Positions 1 to 8,802 of a DNA stretch of 64,000 bases are shown here, piece by piece. Every line of letters begins with the position of its first letter. Within the stretch, counting starts at the first letter, position 1. This DNA is from CAYPIE01 sp964410665 (GTDB lineage: Bacteria; Planctomycetota; Planctomycetia; Gemmatales; Gemmataceae), in NCBI GenBank assembly GCA_964410665.1, contig CAYPIE010000001.1, positions 62,001 through 126,000 of the forward strand, written 5' to 3'. The position numbers were made by a program, and so were the translations under genes. Below the pieces are notes generated by a model. The model worked only from the letters and a program-made list of their open reading frames with translations, was not told the DNA's origin and did no database searches.

Positions 1-540
1 GAGCTCTCCGCGCCGATTGCGGACTTTGAGTTGATCGAGCGGAATGGTGAGACGGTGACCAAGGCGGATCTCGCTGGTAAAGTCTGGGTGGCAGCCTTCG
101 TGTTCACACGTTGCACAGGTCCCTGCCCGCAGGTGACTGGGACGATGGCACGTCTCCAAAAAGAGCTTGCTGATATTCCTGAGGCGCGTCTGGTTACCTT
201 CACGGTGGATCCGTCTCGGGATGATCCCGATGCTTTACGCGAATATGCAAAGCACTTCGGTGCAGATACCAAACGGTGGCTGTTTTTGACCGGTAGCGAG
301 TCTGAGATCCATGGGCTCCTCGAGGAAAGTTTCATGGTTCCGGTCGAGAAAGTGGCGGATTCACCGGTTGGTGAGGAATTTAATCATAGCACCAAACTGG
401 CTGTAGTTGATAAGCAAGGCAATTTGCGTGGTTATTTTGATGGCAAGCCTTCGCAGCTCGAAGCGAAGCCCGATGCTGCCTTTCAAGCGAATCTGAATCA
501 CATCAAACAATTCGTTGATGAGCTTGCCCGGGAAGGGTGA
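1..540 (+). CDS. SCO1/SenC family copper-binding thioredoxin-like protein (5' truncated by window)
   Basis: The reading frame is open from base 1, so the true start and any signal or membrane anchor lie before the window. The visible 179 residues form a thioredoxin-like SCO domain: 'FTRCTGPCPQ' carries the CxxxC copper/redox pair, 'TVDPSRDDPDALREYAKHFG' is the family's second conserved block, and 'FNHSTKLAVVDKQG' supplies the third copper-ligand His. SCO proteins deliver copper or reducing power to the CuA site of cytochrome c oxidase at the outer face of the membrane. An internal TTG at 31 is unlikely to be the start because the upstream frame already encodes family-like sequence. The histidine kinase begins 6 nt after the stop codon, so the two are probably co-transcribed. 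Confidence 0.88.
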   Translation, partial: ELSAPIADFELIERNGETVTKADLAGKVWVAAFVFTRCTGPCPQVTGTMARLQKELADIPEARLVTFTVDPSRDDPDALREYAKHFGADTKRWLFLTGSESEIHGLLEESFMVPVEKVADSPVGEEFNHSTKLAVVDKQGNLRGYFDGKPSQLEAKPDAAFQANLNHIKQFVDELAREG

Positions 541-546
541 ACCAGT

Positions 547-1917
547 TTGGCCTTGGGACTACGCTTTCGCTTGCTGTTGCCACTGGCCGTGTTACTGATG
601 GGACTGCTGGGCGTGACTGGGTGGACAGCCTGGTCTGCGGCCCAGCGGACTGAAGAGCGCATTGCCCGCCAACTCGATGGGGTGAGTCGTACCCTGAGTC
701 AAAGTAGCTTCCCACTGACGCTTGCGGTCCTTGAACAAATGAAGGGCCTTTCAGGTGGTGAGTTTATTCTGTTTTCCCGCGGCAAATCTCCGCTAACAAC
801 GATCCCCAGCTTAGCTCGCTTGCCTCTGGATCGGTTTCCAGCCCAAGCAGTGGTCGCCAACCATTTGGGGTCACCGGTGAGGGTCGCCGGGACGAGTTAT
901 CGCTACCGACGGCTACCGCTCGCAGCACGTGGGCGCTTTTCCGGTGGAACGTTGGTGATCCTCTATGCAGAGCAGTTACGCCAGCAAGCCATTTTCGACG
1001 CGATTCGTCCAGTGATGATTCTTGGTGGAGTGGCTGGAGGGCTCGGTGTGGCAGGGATGTGGCTGCTCGGAGGATGGCTGGTCGCGCGCATCCGCCGTCT
1101 CGAGCAGCGAACGCGGGGGATCGCGGCGGGAGATTTCCGTCCTCTGCCGTTGCCCGAGGGCCGGGATGAGTTGCACGCGCTGGCTTATTCGATTAATGAG
1201 ATGGCCGGCCAACTTGCCACGCTCCATGAGGTCGTGCGACAGAGTGAACGTTTACGCGTTTGGGCTCAAGTCTCGGAAGGCTTGGCGCATCAGTTGAAAA
1301 ACAACTTGCAGAATCTCCAACTGTTGTTGGATCTCCAAGAAAGCGCTGCCGAACCGGAAACGTGGGCGGTTCTTCGACGCGAATTGACGGTAATGCAACA
1401 GAATGTCCGCCGATTTCTGAGCCGCACAGATCCCGCAACAGCCGAGCAAGTGCCCTGCGACTTGAATCAGTTGGTGCGAGATAGCATTACCATGTTTGGC
1501 CCCCGCTGTCGGCATCGCGGCATCACCTTGGCATCCCAGTTGCTGCCCGCAGCGATGCGCCTGCTTGGCGATCCACTCGCACTGGGGGACGTTTTGGCCA
1601 ACCTACTGGCCAATGCGATCGATGCGGTACCCCTCTGCGGGGAGATTGTTGTCTGCGTGACACGAGAGCTTGGCGAGGTGGCCATCACAGTTTGGGACAA
1701 TGGACCAGGTCCGCCGAAGGAGATAGGCGATCGGTTATTTGAGCCCTATGTGACCGGGAAGCCGCAGGGACTGGGCTTGGGGCTGGCGGTTGCCCAACAG
1801 GCAGCGACGGCCCATGGGGGTAACATCTGCTGGGGACGTACGAAAGACAGAACCTGGTTTCGTCTGAGTCTGCCGGAGGGTCCGCCACCAATCGAAAGCG
1901 CTCCGATGGAACCTTGA
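547..1917 (+). CDS. Membrane sensor histidine kinase (HAMP, HisKA-like, HATPase_c)
   Basis: The TTG start follows the SCO1 stop by 6 nt, with 'gaagggtga' as a plausible ribosome site. There are two membrane segments, about residues 8-28 and 155-180, with a periplasmic loop of about 125 residues between them. A HAMP-like linker follows. The H-box 'GLAHQLKNNLQNLQLLLDLQ' places the phospho-acceptor at about His248; it resembles the HxxKN type of NtrB-like kinases. The N-box is 'NLLANAIDAV', the G1 box 'VWDNGPGPP' and the G2 box 'GLGLGLAVAQQ'. No response regulator lies next to it, so the partner is unknown. The short conserved core and intact catalytic boxes suggest an active kinase of 456 residues. 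Confidence 0.9.
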   Translation: MALGLRFRLLLPLAVLLMGLLGVTGWTAWSAAQRTEERIARQLDGVSRTLSQSSFPLTLAVLEQMKGLSGGEFILFSRGKSPLTTIPSLARLPLDRFPAQAVVANHLGSPVRVAGTSYRYRRLPLAARGRFSGGTLVILYAEQLRQQAIFDAIRPVMILGGVAGGLGVAGMWLLGGWLVARIRRLEQRTRGIAAGDFRPLPLPEGRDELHALAYSINEMAGQLATLHEVVRQSERLRVWAQVSEGLAHQLKNNLQNLQLLLDLQESAAEPETWAVLRRELTVMQQNVRRFLSRTDPATAEQVPCDLNQLVRDSITMFGPRCRHRGITLASQLLPAAMRLLGDPLALGDVLANLLANAIDAVPLCGEIVVCVTRELGEVAITVWDNGPGPPKEIGDRLFEPYVTGKPQGLGLGLAVAQQAATAHGGNICWGRTKDRTWFRLSLPEGPPPIESAPMEP

Positions 1918-2140
1918 AAATTCTTGTCAAGTTCACCTTGACCCGATAGCGCCTGCACGCTAGGGTCCGTCCGCTTTCAATCAACCCAAGGGAATCGTGA
2001 ATCGACGTTTGTTGGCTTCCTTCCAGGCGAAGAGGCAAGCCAAAGCCGCGTCGATGGTTCGGAATTGTGAGCTCGGCACCAGGGGGACTGGCCGGGCGAT
2101 CGCAGGCGGTTCATTGTGGGGACGGGGAAAGGAGGCCAAG

Positions 2141-5100
2141 GTGTTCCAAGCATCGACACGGCGGTGGACGGGGGTGGCCATCGGCCTGCTACTGCTGCCC
2201 TCACTCACCCAACGCGCAGAGGTAGACGCTCAGAGCCGATCCCGGCCGACGTCACCGACCAGCAAGCGCTCGGCCACGGCCAGCCCCACCGAGCAAGCAC
2301 GCGACTTGATGAAACAAGCACGAAGTGCGTTGAAGCGAAAGGATTTGACCACGGCGCGGCGTTATGCGATGGAGGCCAAACGGCTGAATGCATTGCGGTT
2401 CTGGGATGAGTCGCCCGATAGTTTGCTCGCAGAGATCGAACGGGCGGGTGGCAAGACTACTCCAGTCTCGGTCGGCATGCCGTCGGACCCGCGCGATTTA
2501 CTCAAACGCGGACGTCGCGCGCTGGACAATGGCAAACTGGAAACCGCACAGGATCTGGCCCGACAGGCCGAGGCGCTGAGTCGCAATCTTCGCTGGGGTT
2601 GGTTTGAGGATACCCCAGCCAAGCTCCTGGGTGATGTCCTGGATGCGAAGGCGAATCGGGATCGACAGGAGTCCGATCGCTTACTGACCCAAGCCCGCCA
2701 GTTGTTTGAAAAAGCGAATAAAGGCCCAGTGACGCAGCGGCTCGCCACGCTCGACCGAGTCTTGCTAATGGCTTATCGGGCTGAACGATTACATGGCCCG
2801 TTCAGTATCTGGGATCTTGGTGATCGGCCGCGGTCACTGATCCGCGATGCCGAGGCAGCCCGGGCCGAGCTGCGCGCGCGGGGATCGAAGCCTCGGGCCA
2901 AACCGAGTAACCCAACCCAGTTAGCTAGTCGCACGCGACCCGCGTCGAAGAAGCCGCGATCGTCAACCGCGGACTCAAAAAAATCATCCAAGAGTGAAAA
3001 TACCAAGATAGCTGCAGCGGCCAAACCCAAGAAGTCTGTGGTTGCCAAGCAGCCCAAACCACAACCGCCGCTGGCTCAGACGGGCCATACGGATCGTTCG
3101 GTGTCGTCCGCGAAGAACAAGGCGATGGAACTGGTTGCTGAGGCCCGCCGTCTACAGCAACAGCAAGAACTCGTCGCTGCGCGGAACAAGGCACTTGAGG
3201 CCCTGAAACTAAGAGCTCACTTCAATCCACGCGAGGATCATCCGACGCGGGCCTTACAGGAAATCACCGCCGTGGGTCGGCATCAGATTCAGTTACTGCT
3301 GACCGAAGCAGGCAAACAAATGCAACAAGCCGATGGTCATGCCAAGGCCGTCGCGGCGTTAAAGCATGCCCAGGAGGTTGCTGTGGGGTTAGGCTTGGAC
3401 CCGGCACCGATCGTCGAGCAGATGCGACGTGTGCAGACCTTGCAAGCGGCCAGCAAGCCATCGGCGGAACCGGCGAAGCTGCGGACGATGACATTGCCAG
3501 CAACATTAGTTCAAGCACCGCCTGCCCCCGCTCCCACCCCGGCAGCCGATATCAAGTTACCAGAAGTATCGGTTGAGGCGGAGGCTCCGGTTCAGGAACC
3601 GGCACCGGCAGTGTCAAAGAATCATGGCCATGAACTCCTTGAGAAAGCGCGACTCGAGCTACGCCGAGGCGAAACCAAAGCAGCGCGTACACTGGTCTTG
3701 GCGGCTTTTCAGGGCAAGTATGGCCTTGAACAAGAGGCCCAAGCACTTCTTCGCACCATTGAGAGTGAAGAATTTGCCAAACGACGCGACGCAGCACTCA
3801 AGGCTCTGGCCAATGGTTACGCAGCCTTGCAAAACCGACAGTTTAAACAAGCGATTGGTATTTTTGAATTAATTGAGCCTTCGCATCTGCCGGTCGAGCG
3901 GCAGCCGCAATGCGAGCAATGGCTCGCCCAAGCTCGCACCGCGCTGACCGAGGCCGAGAAGGCGACCCAACGGAGCACAACGACCCAGTTGGCCGCTTCT
4001 CCCGAACTGAGCAAGGTGAAGCCCGCCGGTCACACTGTCGCGGCCAATAGTCCGACCCAGCAACCCGCTGCTGACAAAGCGGCTGCGGAGTACGCAGCCC
4101 AAATGCGGGCTATGCAAGAAGTGCAATTCCAACAATTGCGCTCCGAAGGTCTTAAAGTGCAAAGCGACGCGACGCGTGCCTTTGCTCGAGGCGAAACCGA
4201 TTCTGCCCTGCGTTTGCTGGAGGATTATCTGGCCAAGCTCAAGCAGTCGCCCTTCAGCCCAACCCGGATCGCCCTGCTCGAACGGCCGATCGAGCATCGC
4301 CTGGACAAGTTCAAAGCGATGAAGCGGCAGAAGGACTTCTACACCGAAGAAGAGAATGCCCTCAAGGAGCGTCGTACCGAGCTGACGTTGCGGACCCTCT
4401 ATGAGCAAAACAAGCAAAAAGAGGTCGTCAAGCTCCTCAAAAAGTACCACCGACTTCTCGACCAAGGAAAATATGATGAAGCGAACTTGGTAGCTTTAAG
4501 AGCCCACGAGATCGATCCGGACGACCCGGCCACCGGAGCGGCGGTACAGATCAGTAAGATCCAGAGCGCCCAAGCCAAGTGGGATGCCATCAAGTCCCGT
4601 AAGGAAGAGCACATGCTCGAGGGGATCAACGATGCCCATGATCCTGGAGCGTTTGTCGACAGCAATGAACCGGTCAGTTTTGATCCCGAGACGATGCTAC
4701 GTAACCGTGATCGTCGCGCCATGTATGGTGGCGGCTATACGGTAACCACTCGTTCAGCGTCAGAGCGGCAAATCGAATCGAGACTGCAAAAGCCGATTAC
4801 CGTCGACTTCAAAGACGCACCGCTTGGTCAGGTCTTGACCGACCTCAAGGCGATGACCGGCATCAACATTGTCCCCGATCGACGCGCGCTCGAAGAGGAA
4901 AATATCCTTCTGGATCACCCGGTGACCCTGGCGGTGGATACGATTAGCACCGAATCGGTGCTGAAACTGATCCTCGATCAAGTCCGACTGACGCACATTC
5001 TGCAAGACGATGTGCTCAAGGTTACGACCCAGAAGCGGGCTCGAGGCAAGCTGCTGCGACGAGTGATCCCCGTCGCCGATCTGGTGATCCCGATTGATAA

Positions 5101-6529
5101 TTTTGCCCTGCCAGAGACAGCCAATCTGAGCAAGACACTACAAAGTGTGGTCGATGCCCAGAGGCAATCGTTGGCACCCTTCAACCCAGGCTCGACGCCG
5201 TTTTTGCCCTCCCAAGGCTTGCAAGGTGGACAAGCGGTTGGCAACCCAACCCTGCGTACTGATCCCAATCAGGCCAACATCACTGCGGAAGGGCGATTGA
5301 ACTCAACGGCTTCGTCGAGTCCTTTGAGCCCGTCGACGTTTGTTTCTAACCCTAACAACACGGTGCATGATTCGCTGATTCGATTGATCACCAACACGGT
5401 GGCTCAGGACACTTGGGACTCGGTTGGTGGACCTGGAACGATCGACTACTATCCGGTCGCCATGGGGTTGGTGATCAACCAGACCGCTGACGTCATCCAG
5501 GAAGTAGCCGACTTGCTGGAGGCACTGCGGCGACTGCAGGATTTGGAAGTTGCGGTCGAGGTACGCATCATCACGCTGTCCGAATCGTTCTTTGAGCGGA
5601 TCGGGCTTGACTTCTCGGTGAACCTCAAGACTAACAACACCACACTCGAACCTCAGTTCACCACCCAGCAGTTTGCCCCGCAGCCCTACATCAATGATCT
5701 CAATGAGCGGGGCTCGGTGGTGGGTCTGACCCCGGCAGGCACATTCACCAGTGACCTGGATATTCCGGTTCGCTCGAGTAGCTTCCAGTATGCGATTCCA
5801 CCATTTGGTGGTTTCCCGAATAACCCTGGCTTCAACGGTGGTATCTCGCTCGGCTTGGCCTTCCTCAATGATATCCAGGTCTTTATGTTTATGGAGGCAG
5901 CACAGGGTGATCGACGCGTCAACGTCATGCAGGCGCCGAAGATAACCATGTTCAACGGTCAAACCGCGACGATCACGGTCAGCGACAACATCTTCTTTGT
6001 CGCCAACGTGGCCGTGTTTGGAGTCGGCGGGCAAATCGTCTTCGTCCCGCAAAACACGCCATTCCCGGTGGGCGTGTCGGTGACTGTTCAAACGGTGGTC
6101 TCAGCGGACCGACGCTTTGTGCGCATGTCGCTGGCGCCGATTCTGACGAGCACCGCTTCGACCATTGTGCCGCTCTTCCCGATCACGACGTTCATTACGC
6201 CTGTGTTCGAGGGGGGTTCACAAGGACAACCGGTGCCGTTCACTCAGTTCATCCAGCAGCCTTCGTTCACCACCGTCACAGTACAAACCACCGTCGCGGT
6301 TCCCGATGGCGGGACGGTGCTGCTGGGCGGCCTCAAGACCTTGTCAGAAGGCCGAAATGAATTTGGTCCCCCAGTGCTCAGCAAAGTGCCGTATATCGAC
6401 CGGCTGTTCAAAAACGTCGGCTATGGGCGAGAAGCGCAAAGTATCATGTTGATGGTGACGCCGCGGATTATCATCAACAGTGAAGAAGAGCTTCGACAAA
6501 CCGGCTTCCAAAAGGACCCGACGCCCTGA
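2141..6529 (+). CDS. Large TPR-secretin (type II/III secretion or type IV pilus secretin family)
   Basis: Secretins form gated rings in the outer membrane for type II/III secretion or type IV pili. I chose GTG at 2141, preceded by 'aaaggagg' at 2128-2135, over an upstream in-frame GTG at 1997; it gives a clean signal peptide with an 'AIGLLLLPSL' core. The first ~800 residues are TPR-like helical repeats broken by Lys/Pro/Ala-rich linkers. A secretin N-domain (STN-like) sits near 'VDFKDAPLGQVLTDLKAMTG', and the secretin core near the C-terminus shows 'VPDGGTVLLGGLKT' and 'VPYIDRLFKNVGYG'. At about 1462 residues it is two to three times the length of PilQ or GspD, the extra mass being the TPR part. 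No pilot, ATPase or pseudopilin gene is adjacent. Confidence 0.85.
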   Translation: MFQASTRRWTGVAIGLLLLPSLTQRAEVDAQSRSRPTSPTSKRSATASPTEQARDLMKQARSALKRKDLTTARRYAMEAKRLNALRFWDESPDSLLAEIERAGGKTTPVSVGMPSDPRDLLKRGRRALDNGKLETAQDLARQAEALSRNLRWGWFEDTPAKLLGDVLDAKANRDRQESDRLLTQARQLFEKANKGPVTQRLATLDRVLLMAYRAERLHGPFSIWDLGDRPRSLIRDAEAARAELRARGSKPRAKPSNPTQLASRTRPASKKPRSSTADSKKSSKSENTKIAAAAKPKKSVVAKQPKPQPPLAQTGHTDRSVSSAKNKAMELVAEARRLQQQQELVAARNKALEALKLRAHFNPREDHPTRALQEITAVGRHQIQLLLTEAGKQMQQADGHAKAVAALKHAQEVAVGLGLDPAPIVEQMRRVQTLQAASKPSAEPAKLRTMTLPATLVQAPPAPAPTPAADIKLPEVSVEAEAPVQEPAPAVSKNHGHELLEKARLELRRGETKAARTLVLAAFQGKYGLEQEAQALLRTIESEEFAKRRDAALKALANGYAALQNRQFKQAIGIFELIEPSHLPVERQPQCEQWLAQARTALTEAEKATQRSTTTQLAASPELSKVKPAGHTVAANSPTQQPAADKAAAEYAAQMRAMQEVQFQQLRSEGLKVQSDATRAFARGETDSALRLLEDYLAKLKQSPFSPTRIALLERPIEHRLDKFKAMKRQKDFYTEEENALKERRTELTLRTLYEQNKQKEVVKLLKKYHRLLDQGKYDEANLVALRAHEIDPDDPATGAAVQISKIQSAQAKWDAIKSRKEEHMLEGINDAHDPGAFVDSNEPVSFDPETMLRNRDRRAMYGGGYTVTTRSASERQIESRLQKPITVDFKDAPLGQVLTDLKAMTGINIVPDRRALEEENILLDHPVTLAVDTISTESVLKLILDQVRLTHILQDDVLKVTTQKRARGKLLRRVIPVADLVIPIDNFALPETANLSKTLQSVVDAQRQSLAPFNPGSTPFLPSQGLQGGQAVGNPTLRTDPNQANITAEGRLNSTASSSPLSPSTFVSNPNNTVHDSLIRLITNTVAQDTWDSVGGPGTIDYYPVAMGLVINQTADVIQEVADLLEALRRLQDLEVAVEVRIITLSESFFERIGLDFSVNLKTNNTTLEPQFTTQQFAPQPYINDLNERGSVVGLTPAGTFTSDLDIPVRSSSFQYAIPPFGGFPNNPGFNGGISLGLAFLNDIQVFMFMEAAQGDRRVNVMQAPKITMFNGQTATITVSDNIFFVANVAVFGVGGQIVFVPQNTPFPVGVSVTVQTVVSADRRFVRMSLAPILTSTASTIVPLFPITTFITPVFEGGSQGQPVPFTQFIQQPSFTTVTVQTTVAVPDGGTVLLGGLKTLSEGRNEFGPPVLSKVPYIDRLFKNVGYGREAQSIMLMVTPRIIINSEEELRQTGFQKDPTP

Positions 6530-6561
6530 TCGGGTTGAGCAAAACGGGTATTGATTGCACC

Positions 6562-6608
6562 CCGGCCCGGTGGAATTTTCAAGATTCCACCGGGCCGGTT
6601 ATTTTTCC
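6562..6608 (+). terminator. Rho-independent terminator after the secretin gene
   Basis: A perfect 15-bp stem (6562-6576 with 6584-6598) closes a 7-nt loop and is followed by 'ttattttt'. It lies 32 nt after the secretin stop codon and fits the end of the SCO1-kinase-secretin transcript. Confidence 0.9.
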
Positions 6609-6897
6609 ATTTCGGAAAACGTAGTGGTTGCCAAAGAGTAAGTCGGCGATTGAAGTGACAGGGTTGATCTTCGAGTCCGCACTTGGGAGCGAAAAGGTGC
6701 CGACGTCGTTCTATCACTTAGGTTGTTGTCGCAAGCTGAGGACCCACCGCTTGGGGGGTGGGCAAAGGGTTAGTGACCTGCGCGTGGAAAGCAGGCTGGA
6801 TGGTTGTCGAAGTAGGCGTTCGGGGACGAGAAACGCCACCGCTTGACGAAGAGGTGCAGTGACGTTTCAGAACGAGTGGCTGCGCGGAAAGGGTGGC
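6609..6897. other. Intergenic region between convergent secretin and spoVG genes
   Basis: No coding signal is convincing on either strand. The only structure seen is a GC-rich 6-bp hairpin (cccacc/ggtggg near 6746-6765) without a T tract. It is probably the 3' flank of spoVG. Confidence 0.5.
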
Positions 6898-7491
6898 TCA
6901 GAGAATACCTGCGCCAAACTCTTCGGAAGCGTTGGTCTTGTTCTCGGGCATCGTCTCGCCGCTCAAGTGCGAACCGCGAGGACTGTTATGGGGCCCATGG
7001 GCTCGGTAGTGGCCGTGGGAGGTTACACGCATGCCCGTGATCTCACTCACGATGGCAGTGTAGTTGTCCTCGTAATCGCAGTCGTAATCATCATAGGTGC
7101 AGACATAGCCTGGGAGCTTGGCCCGTTCACGTTCTTCGTGATAGGCCTGAATCACTGCACTTTGGATCACTTCACGACAGGCAGAGTTAATCGGGTGGGC
7201 GATATCGGCATGGAGTTTGGCCCGACCATCGGCGTCGCGGACCGCTCGGTTTTCGTCCAGCTTGTGACCGCATTGATTGCAATAGCGGGCGCGAAGATGG
7301 TTTTTGCAGCCACAGTGACTGCAGCGGTCGGTCAGCTTGCGGCTAGGCATCGCCACGAACGAACCCTTGGTTCCTTCAATGATCTTTAAATCGCGGACGA
7401 CAAAGGCGTTGTCGAAGGTCACCGAGCAAAAGGCCTGAAGCCGTTCGTTGTTTTCCTCGACGAGCTTGATGCGAACTTCGGTGATGACCAC
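6898..7491 (-). CDS. spoVG: SpoVG family RNA/DNA-binding regulator with zinc-ribbon extension
   Basis: The first ~60 residues match SpoVG: 'VITEVRIKLVEENNERLQAFCSVTFDNAFVVRDLKIIEG' followed by 'GSFVAMPSRKL'. SpoVG is a small nucleic-acid-binding protein that affects cell division, sporulation or gene expression in other bacteria. Unlike the ~95-residue Firmicute form, this 197-residue protein carries a zinc-ribbon insert, 'CSHCGCKNHLRARYCNQCG', before the conserved 'HADIAHPINSACREVIQSAVIQAYHEE' helix. The C-terminus is Asp/Tyr- and His-rich and of unknown role. The start is GTG at 7491 with 'aaaggag' 7 nt upstream. It lies 15 nt downstream of ispE on the same strand and is likely co-transcribed with it. 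Confidence 0.9.
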   Translation of the reverse strand: MVITEVRIKLVEENNERLQAFCSVTFDNAFVVRDLKIIEGTKGSFVAMPSRKLTDRCSHCGCKNHLRARYCNQCGHKLDENRAVRDADGRAKLHADIAHPINSACREVIQSAVIQAYHEERERAKLPGYVCTYDDYDCDYEDNYTAIVSEITGMRVTSHGHYRAHGPHNSPRGSHLSGETMPENKTNASEEFGAGIL

Positions 7492-7506
7492 AGGTGATCT
7501 CCTTTG

Positions 7507-8403
7507 TTACCGTGGCAACCCAGATACGCAACTGCGAACGACGAACACACGGGTGCCGGCGACCATTGGAGCGATATCCTGGCGGATGCACTCCGTCATC
7601 TGCCGGGCCTCCAACGCGTCGCGGCAAAGAACTAGCAGGGTCGAGCCACTCCCGCTCATAAGTGTCCCTGCTGCTCCGAGTTGTTGCAGCCGGCGGTGGA
7701 GTTCACCAACGACCGGTGCAACCTCTTCGGCCGCGCTCTGCAAACGATTGTGCAGGCTTTGGCCAAGAGTTTCGATGTCTCCTTGGCTGAGGGCTTGGCG
7801 TACCAGGGCCCCCGGTTGCTTCACATCGGGGAGTTGCACCCGACGGTATACCTCGGCGGTTGAAATGCCGATGGGCGGGCACACAAGCAGTAAATCCAAC
7901 GGTCGAGTGACGCTCAGCGATTCGACTCGTTCGCCGCGACCGGTGCACCAAGCTAGCGGACCGTCCAGGAAGAAGGCAACATCACTGCCAAGTTGGCCCG
8001 CAAGTTCAATCAACTGTTCTCGAGAGAACCCAAGTTGCCAGAAACGGTTGAGGCCCAACAAGGTGGCTGCCGCATCGCTGGATCCGCCAGCCAGCCCTGC
8101 TGCCATGGGAATCCGTTTGATGAGATGGATGTGGACACCCAGTTGACCAGGACGTTGTTGTTGCATCAGGGTGGCGGCGCGTAGGACCAGATTCTCCGGT
8201 CCGCAGGACAACGCGGAGGTCGAACAGGTGAGCGTGAGTTGACCGGATGAATCGCTAGAGAAGATGAGAGTATCAAATAGGTTGACCGCCAACATCAGCG
8301 TGGCAATCTCGTGGTACCCGTCGGGACGACGGCCGAGGACTTCCAAAAACAAGTTGACCTTGGCGGGGGTCCAAACCACCAGCGAGTGCTGGGAGGAAGT
8401 CAC
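7507..8403 (-). CDS. ispE: 4-diphosphocytidyl-2-C-methyl-D-erythritol kinase
   Basis: IspE phosphorylates the 2-hydroxyl of CDP-methylerythritol in the MEP isoprenoid pathway and is a GHMP kinase. The N-terminal block 'TPAKVNLFLEVLGRRPDGYHEI' and the ATP-binding loop 'PMAAGLAGGSSDAAATLLGLN' are diagnostic, and 'MSGSGSTLLVL' is the C-terminal GHMP motif. I chose GTG at 8403 (298 residues) because it starts just ahead of the first conserved block and matches family length; ATG at 8463 would add 20 residues and has no better ribosome site. It sits directly upstream of spoVG. Confidence 0.88.
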   Translation of the reverse strand: MTSSQHSLVVWTPAKVNLFLEVLGRRPDGYHEIATLMLAVNLFDTLIFSSDSSGQLTLTCSTSALSCGPENLVLRAATLMQQQRPGQLGVHIHLIKRIPMAAGLAGGSSDAAATLLGLNRFWQLGFSREQLIELAGQLGSDVAFFLDGPLAWCTGRGERVESLSVTRPLDLLLVCPPIGISTAEVYRRVQLPDVKQPGALVRQALSQGDIETLGQSLHNRLQSAAEEVAPVVGELHRRLQQLGAAGTLMSGSGSTLLVLCRDALEARQMTECIRQDIAPMVAGTRVFVVRSCVSGLPR

Positions 8404-8675
8404 CGGAGAGACTTGTCCCTGCCTACCGGGCTCGGTGGTCAGCGAGAACCACGGAAGCAACATGCCAACACACGACAAAGGGTAGCAAACCCTTCCCAAG
8501 AGCGCATCTAGAAACCCGTTCGAGGGGAGAGTGCCGACCGTCCTGGCCGCGGGACCCTGGTGGAAAGGTAATTCGCTGGGTCCCGGTTGTCTCCTCCACT
8601 GCAACTTGCGCGATATTAGCGGGGGGATCAACGCGGGTCAATGGGGAAATTCACAGGCAAGGGGGATCGTAAAGG

Positions 8676-8729
8676 CTAGGCGTCCATGCCTAGTCCTGGA
8701 AAAGAGCGGACGAGAGGCTCAGCCTCTCG
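8676..8729 (-). terminator. Hairpin pair downstream of the giant surface-protein gene
   Basis: Two short inverted repeats follow the stop of the minus-strand gene at 8803: cgagaggct/agcctctcg at 8711-8729 and ctaggc/gcctag at 8676-8693. On the minus strand the first is followed after about 6 nt by 'tcttttcc'. This is a plausible but weak terminator and also separates the gene from ispE. Confidence 0.4.
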
Positions 8730-8802
8730 CCCGCCGCGGTGCACCGACGGTCGGCCCCCGATGCCCGAACCGCCGGTTGCTCGCCTACAATTTCATGAGG
8801 GC

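Noticed and set aside
1997..2140. Longer N-terminus for the secretin (GTG at 1997)
   Set aside because: It would put 48 residues before the signal peptide, and only the 2141 start has a strong ribosome site.
3869..4465. 198-codon minus-strand ORF within the secretin gene
   Set aside because: Leu/Arg-rich shadow of the TPR region with no start signal.
5303..6091. 262-codon ORF antisense to the secretin gene
   Set aside because: It mirrors the codon structure of a clear secretin core, has no family features and no ribosome site.
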